DNA from: JAWWPY01 sp964412845
GTDB lineage: Bacteria; Actinomycetota; Actinomycetes; Streptosporangiales; Streptosporangiaceae
Direction: 5' to 3'
Length of the DNA: 17,777 nucleotides
NCBI GenBank assembly: GCA_964412845.1
Contig: CAYPQM010000149.1
Span: forward strand, 1 to 17,777
The notes below the pieces were generated by a model that saw only the letters and a list, made by a program, of their open reading frames with translations, did no database searches and was not told where the DNA came from. Positions 14,854-17,777 of the stretch are shown piece after piece. Numbering within the stretch: the first letter of the stretch is position 1; each line of letters opens with the position of its first letter. Made by a program: the position numbers and the translations under genes.

Positions 14854-15846
14854 TCACGCGTTTACCTGCAACGGCGGCAGCGCAAATGAACGTTCGATCT
14901 CGGCCCCGGAGTGCGAGTGCAGCGCGCGTCTCAGTTCGGTCGTCGTGGGTAGGTCGGCGCCCGTGCGTTCGCATGTGAGGCCTGCCGCAGCAGCGCATGT
15001 GTCAAGCAGCGTGGCGAGGTCTGCACTAGAAAGCGTCCCGAGGCGCACGCTGGCCTGGCTCAGTTGGCATAGCCCTGCGAGGAGGGCAGCGGTGAAGGCA
15101 TCGCCGGCGCCGCTGGTGTCCACTACTGGCGCGGGATAAGCCGGCCGATGCAGCACGGTCCGGGTGCCGCGGAGTGCCATCGCACCGTCGCCCCCGCAGG
15201 TGATCACAACGAGTTCAGGTCCGAGGCTGAGCCAGTGGACGGCCACGTCTTCCAGCGCGCGGCCCGGATACAGCCAGGCGATGTCTTCGGTGCTTGCCTT
15301 GACAACGTCGGCCGACATTACCGTCCGCTCGACGAGCAGGCGGCCTCGTGCGGGCGTCCCCATCACGTCCGGGCACACGTTCGGGTCGAAGCAGACAAGC
15401 GCGCCATCGCGGCGCTGGCGGGCGGCGGCATTGAGGATGCGGGCAGCGCCCGGCGCGACGCAGGAGGCAAGGGGCCCGAGGTGAAGAATAGTGGTGGCGG
15501 CGGGGATCCGTGCCAGCTCAGCCGTGCTCCATTGCCAGTCAGCGGTGCCCTGAAGGTAAAGCCTGCCACTAGTGCGAGACCCCGCGCCGGGTATGGCGAC
15601 GGCGAGCGTGGTGGGCTCGTCGGCTTCCGCTGCCGCACCAAGATCGACGCCGTTGCGGGCAAGGTGGCCGCGCAGGAGCTGGCCGAAATAGTCGCTGGAC
15701 AGCCGGGCCATCAGCGCGGTCGGGTGGCCCAGCCGTGTCGCTCCTACCGCGACGTTGAGAGGGCTTCCGCCTGGAAGGGCTTTCAACGTGGTGCTGTCCG
15801 GTGTGGCGACCAGGTCGATGAGTGCTTCACCGATCACTGTGATCAT
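14854..15846 (-). CDS. PfkB-family carbohydrate kinase (fructokinase-like)
   Basis: A 330-aa cytoplasmic sugar kinase that transfers the ATP gamma-phosphate to a sugar hydroxyl. It opens MITVIGEALIDLV and has the first PfkB signature region GGSPLNVAVGATRLG (26-40), FDPNVCPD (153-160), KASTEDIAWLYPG (183-195) and the second signature DTSGAGDAF (243-251), with Asp249 as catalytic base and the GAG loop as anion hole. Length and motif order are normal. The frame opens 7 codons earlier, but ATG at 15846 is preferred because GGAG lies at the right distance and the fold starts there. It precedes the GH3 gene on the same strand and is divergent from the ROK regulator, so it probably phosphorylates the sugar released by the glycosidase. 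Fructokinase, ribokinase-like or KDG-kinase specificity cannot be separated from sequence alone. Confidence 0.9.
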   Translation of the reverse strand: MITVIGEALIDLVATPDSTTLKALPGGSPLNVAVGATRLGHPTALMARLSSDYFGQLLRGHLARNGVDLGAAAEADEPTTLAVAIPGAGSRTSGRLYLQGTADWQWSTAELARIPAATTILHLGPLASCVAPGAARILNAAARQRRDGALVCFDPNVCPDVMGTPARGRLLVERTVMSADVVKASTEDIAWLYPGRALEDVAVHWLSLGPELVVITCGGDGAMALRGTRTVLHRPAYPAPVVDTSGAGDAFTAALLAGLCQLSQASVRLGTLSSADLATLLDTCAAAAGLTCERTGADLPTTTELRRALHSHSGAEIERSFALPPLQVNA

Positions 15847-15977
15847 TGCCCGCTCCGTTCTGGCCATCTGGCGTCGCCACGTCCGGCTCTGCCATCACCG
15901 GCCCCCCCGGATGAGGCCCCCGTCCGGACTGGCGAGCTCAACGGTGAGTCGGACATGCCGTTGGCTCACCAGCAAGT

Positions 15978-16006
15978 CATGTTCTGCCGACTTCCGGCAG
16001 AACATG
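15978..16006. promoter_or_regulatory. 12-bp-arm inverted repeat, candidate operator
   Basis: CATGTTCTGCCG and its exact complement CGGCAGAACATG are separated by ACTTC. The repeat lies in the divergent kinase/ROK intergenic region, 131 bases before the kinase start. The near-palindromic form and place suit a dimeric repressor, most simply the ROK protein encoded next door. As RNA it would also form a stable hairpin in a kinase leader. Confidence 0.55.
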
Positions 16007-16057
16007 CTGGCCAGGAGGTAACTACCACGTGGATAGTGAAGCCAGTCCGGCCTAAGG

Positions 16058-16097
16058 CGTCAATACTTGTCAATATTTAGCCGGTTTCCGGCATAAA
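16058..16097. promoter_or_regulatory. Divergent promoter region with GTCAATA direct repeats
   Basis: GTCAATA occurs at 16059-16065 and 16069-16075, exactly 10 bp apart. On the minus strand these give TTGACA and TTGACG, good -35 candidates for the kinase, with CACTAT further down as a weak -10. On the plus strand TTGTCA (16067-16072) with GCATAA (16091-16096) could serve the ROK gene. The assignment is tentative. Confidence 0.4.
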
Positions 16098-16124
16098 GTG
16101 CTCCGAGTCCGTTATGTTATAAAT

Positions 16125-17381
16125 ATGGGAGACCCGCGTCGGCTGCGCCCGGGGGATCGTCAGCTGGTCGCGATACTTCGCCAGCACGGCGAACTGCGCC
16201 GCAGCCAGTTGGCGCGGCTGTCCGGGTTGCCGCGTAGCACGATCACCGACGCCTTGACCCGGCTTCAGCGCTCCGGCATCGTGGTGGAGCGGCCGATACC
16301 CACGGCAGCAGGGACGAGGACGGGAAGGCCGCCGAAGCTGCTTGCGCTCGCGGCACCCTCCGGCTTCGTCGGAGCCATCACTCTGACGCACGGGACGCTG
16401 CAGGCCGCCGTGCTGGGCTTCGACGGCACGGTGCACGGACGCCGGACCGCCGACGCCTACGTTCATGATCTCGCGGACGGAATTGTCGAGCCTGGGCTTG
16501 CGCTGCTCGATCAGGCACTCCGCGAGATTTCCTCCACCCGAAACGCCCTGACGTGCGCTGTCGTCGGGCTGCCCCTGCCCGTCATTCCCGGGCGCGGCCT
16601 GGGAGGCCCGGCGCCCAGTCACGCCGCTTCACAGCGATTGCGCCTGCGGTTTCGGCCGGTGCCGACGTGGGCTCACACTGATCCGTCGATTGACCTCAGT
16701 CAGCGGCTTGGCGTCCCCGCGTGGCTCGAAAACGATGCCAACCTCGGAGCGCTCGGCGAAGCCGACTATGGCGCAGCCGCGGGCATGACAAGCTTCATCT
16801 ACATCAAGGTTGTCCAGGGCATCGGCGCCGGTCTCATCCTGGACGGACGGCTGTATCGAGGCACCAATGGCCTGGCCGGCGAGCTAGCTCACATCCATGT
16901 TGAGGACGACGGCGCCGTGTGTGGCTGCGGCGGCCGCGGCTGCCTTGCGACGACGCTGAGCACGCTGCAGCTTGTTGATTTGATACGGGCCGTGCATCCC
17001 GGTACCGCCACGATGGCGGACGTGCTGTCACTTGCCGCCGACGGGGACGCAGGCGTTTTGCGATTGCTGCGCGACCTTGGCCGAGCCATCGGGCGCTCCC
17101 TCGCCGATTTCTGCGTCTACGTGGCTCCCGACGGCATTGTTCTCGATGGGCTTCTGCAAAACGCGGGCTCCCCCGTAATCGACGGCATCAGGGAAATGCT
17201 GAACCTATATGCCCCACCTGCGGTTGGGGCACAACTACGGGTCGTGGTGGGGATGCTAGGAAATCAAGCAGAACTGCAAGGTGCTGCTGCGCTAGCCCGC
17301 CGCGAACAATTCGGCCAGGAATTACACCGAGTTCCACGAGCGGATCAAGCGCCGACCCGTCTGAGCGGCCCTATCGCCTAA
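16125..17381 (+). CDS. ROK-family transcriptional regulator
   Basis: A 418-aa sugar-responsive repressor. Residues 12-55 form a winged helix-turn-helix (LVAILRQHGELRRSQLARLS, GLPRSTITDALTRL). The RTGRPPKLL linker (65-73) is typical of ROK repressors. The ROK domain follows, with ENDAN (202-206, sugar-binding Asp), GIGAGLILDGRLYRG (232-246), GELAH (252-256) and the zinc motif CGCGGRGCL (266-274). The DxGxT phosphate loop of ROK kinases is absent at the domain start (FVGAITLTHG), fitting a regulator rather than a kinase. The usual Glu after GCL is Ala (GCLATT). ATG at 16125 is chosen over GTG at 16098 because homology starts there. No ribosome site is seen; TATGTT at 16113-16118 sits 7 bases before the ATG, so a leaderless message is plausible. 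It is divergent from the kinase and glycosidase and probably represses them. Confidence 0.9.
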   Translation: MGDPRRLRPGDRQLVAILRQHGELRRSQLARLSGLPRSTITDALTRLQRSGIVVERPIPTAAGTRTGRPPKLLALAAPSGFVGAITLTHGTLQAAVLGFDGTVHGRRTADAYVHDLADGIVEPGLALLDQALREISSTRNALTCAVVGLPLPVIPGRGLGGPAPSHAASQRLRLRFRPVPTWAHTDPSIDLSQRLGVPAWLENDANLGALGEADYGAAAGMTSFIYIKVVQGIGAGLILDGRLYRGTNGLAGELAHIHVEDDGAVCGCGGRGCLATTLSTLQLVDLIRAVHPGTATMADVLSLAADGDAGVLRLLRDLGRAIGRSLADFCVYVAPDGIVLDGLLQNAGSPVIDGIREMLNLYAPPAVGAQLRVVVGMLGNQAELQGAAALARREQFGQELHRVPRADQAPTRLSGPIA

Positions 17382-17640
17382 ATACACGGGTGATATTTGT
17401 TTGCGCTCGCGTGGTGTCTGTGGTGGGAGGTGCTGCAGCTTCCGCCATCGCCGCACCGACCGCGTGAGGCTTCCCGTTTGCTAGCAGATGATCTTGCGCT
17501 GTGCCGTGCATACGCCGCCCGGCAATCCAGGACCCGCTGGGCGTCAACTAGTGACCTCTTGCAGATCACCAAGTACCGCGTCGCGAGGGATGCGGCTGCT
17601 CACAGGTTCCCGCAGGTCAGCGAGCTGATAAAGCTGAGTC
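17382..17640. other. Non-genic stretch after the ROK gene
   Basis: Contains a 99-aa plus-strand frame (17397-17696) without a ribosome site or family resemblance that also runs through the TGCCCCTC repeats, so I do not call it. No clear terminator for the ROK gene is visible. Confidence 0.45.
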
Positions 17641-17659
17641 TGCCCCTCGGTTGCCCCTC
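17641..17659 (+). repeat. TGCCCCTC doublet, putative integrase arm-type sites (right)
   Basis: TGCCCCTC at 17641-17648 and 17652-17659, 11 bp apart and 51 bp inside the right tRNA fragment. The doublet mirrors the one at 10919-10938 in sequence and orientation. Confidence 0.5.
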
Positions 17660-17709
17660 AGAAGCTCGCCACTCGCGGGTTTACTGTTCGAATTAGATTC
17701 TTGACCTGG

Positions 17710-17752
17710 GTGGAGCTATGGGGATTCGAACTCCTGACCTCTTGCATGCCAT
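17710..17752 (-). repeat. Diverged tRNA-Ala(GGC) 3' fragment, putative attachment site
   Basis: Same 43-bp segment as 10770-10812 with three differences. The differences break the T-stem (two of five pairs lost), so this copy is decayed or drawn from a variant. The bases beyond the anticodon loop do not continue a tRNA. It is in the same orientation as the first copy and 6,940 bp away. Confidence 0.8.
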
Positions 17753-17777
17753 CCAGCGGCAACCCGTCCACAGAAGT

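Noticed and set aside
15148..16080. 310-aa plus-strand frame opposite the kinase
   Set aside because: Antisense to the PfkB signatures and runs through the candidate operator.
1..17777. CRISPR array
   Set aside because: No regularly spaced repeats of the required length; the repeats present are isolated pairs.

Overview
The window reads as high-GC actinomycete DNA. Most genes end codons in G or C. It carries an lsr2 nucleoid protein, GTG starts, secreted proteins with Ala/Pro-rich leaders, and the 3' part of an actinobacterial-type tRNA-Ala(GGC). It looks like accessory, island-type sequence rather than a conserved core region. A 100-N assembly gap lies at 9047-9146, so the two halves may not be directly adjacent.

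Layout. (1) 1-3110: lsr2 on the minus strand, then a translationally coupled pair on the plus strand encoding a small membrane-anchored extracytoplasmic protein and a secreted alpha/beta-hydrolase (lipase/esterase) with a C-terminal IPT/TIG domain. (2) 3286-4488: an insertion sequence of about 1.2 kb with an rve/DDE transposase broken by a -1 frame shift. (3) 4737-6908: a 723-aa protein with two N-terminal membrane segments, a NACHT NTPase and a C-terminal FxsC-like TIR domain. Its base composition is clearly lower in GC than its neighbours. This is the strongest candidate for an undescribed (probably defence or signalling) system. (4) 7096-8787: two overlapping minus-strand genes, one with four W-h-h-G-(D/E) repeats and one a frameshifted helical protein that may be the tail of a conjugative relaxase. 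(5) After the gap: a tandem-GNAT acetyltransferase, then about 1.2 kb with little clear coding. (6) 11286-17381: a carbohydrate module of secreted GH3 glycosidase and PfkB sugar kinase on the minus strand, with a divergent ROK-family regulator on the plus strand. The regulator and kinase are separated by a region holding a 12-bp-arm inverted repeat and direct repeats.

The carbohydrate module lies between two 43-bp direct repeats (10770-10812 and 17710-17752). Each matches the anticodon loop through the 3' end of tRNA-Ala(GGC) on the minus strand. Inside each repeat is a doublet of TGCCCCTC spaced about one helical turn. This is the layout expected of tyrosine-integrase attachment sites with arm-type sites. 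I infer that the region is a tandem accretion downstream of a tRNA-Ala gene lying beyond the right edge; no integrase gene is visible in the window.

Working together: the ROK protein probably senses a sugar and represses the kinase and glycosidase. The glycosidase would release sugar outside the cell and the kinase would phosphorylate it inside; no transporter is seen. Lsr2 could silence lower-GC foreign DNA such as the NACHT-TIR gene, but this is inference.
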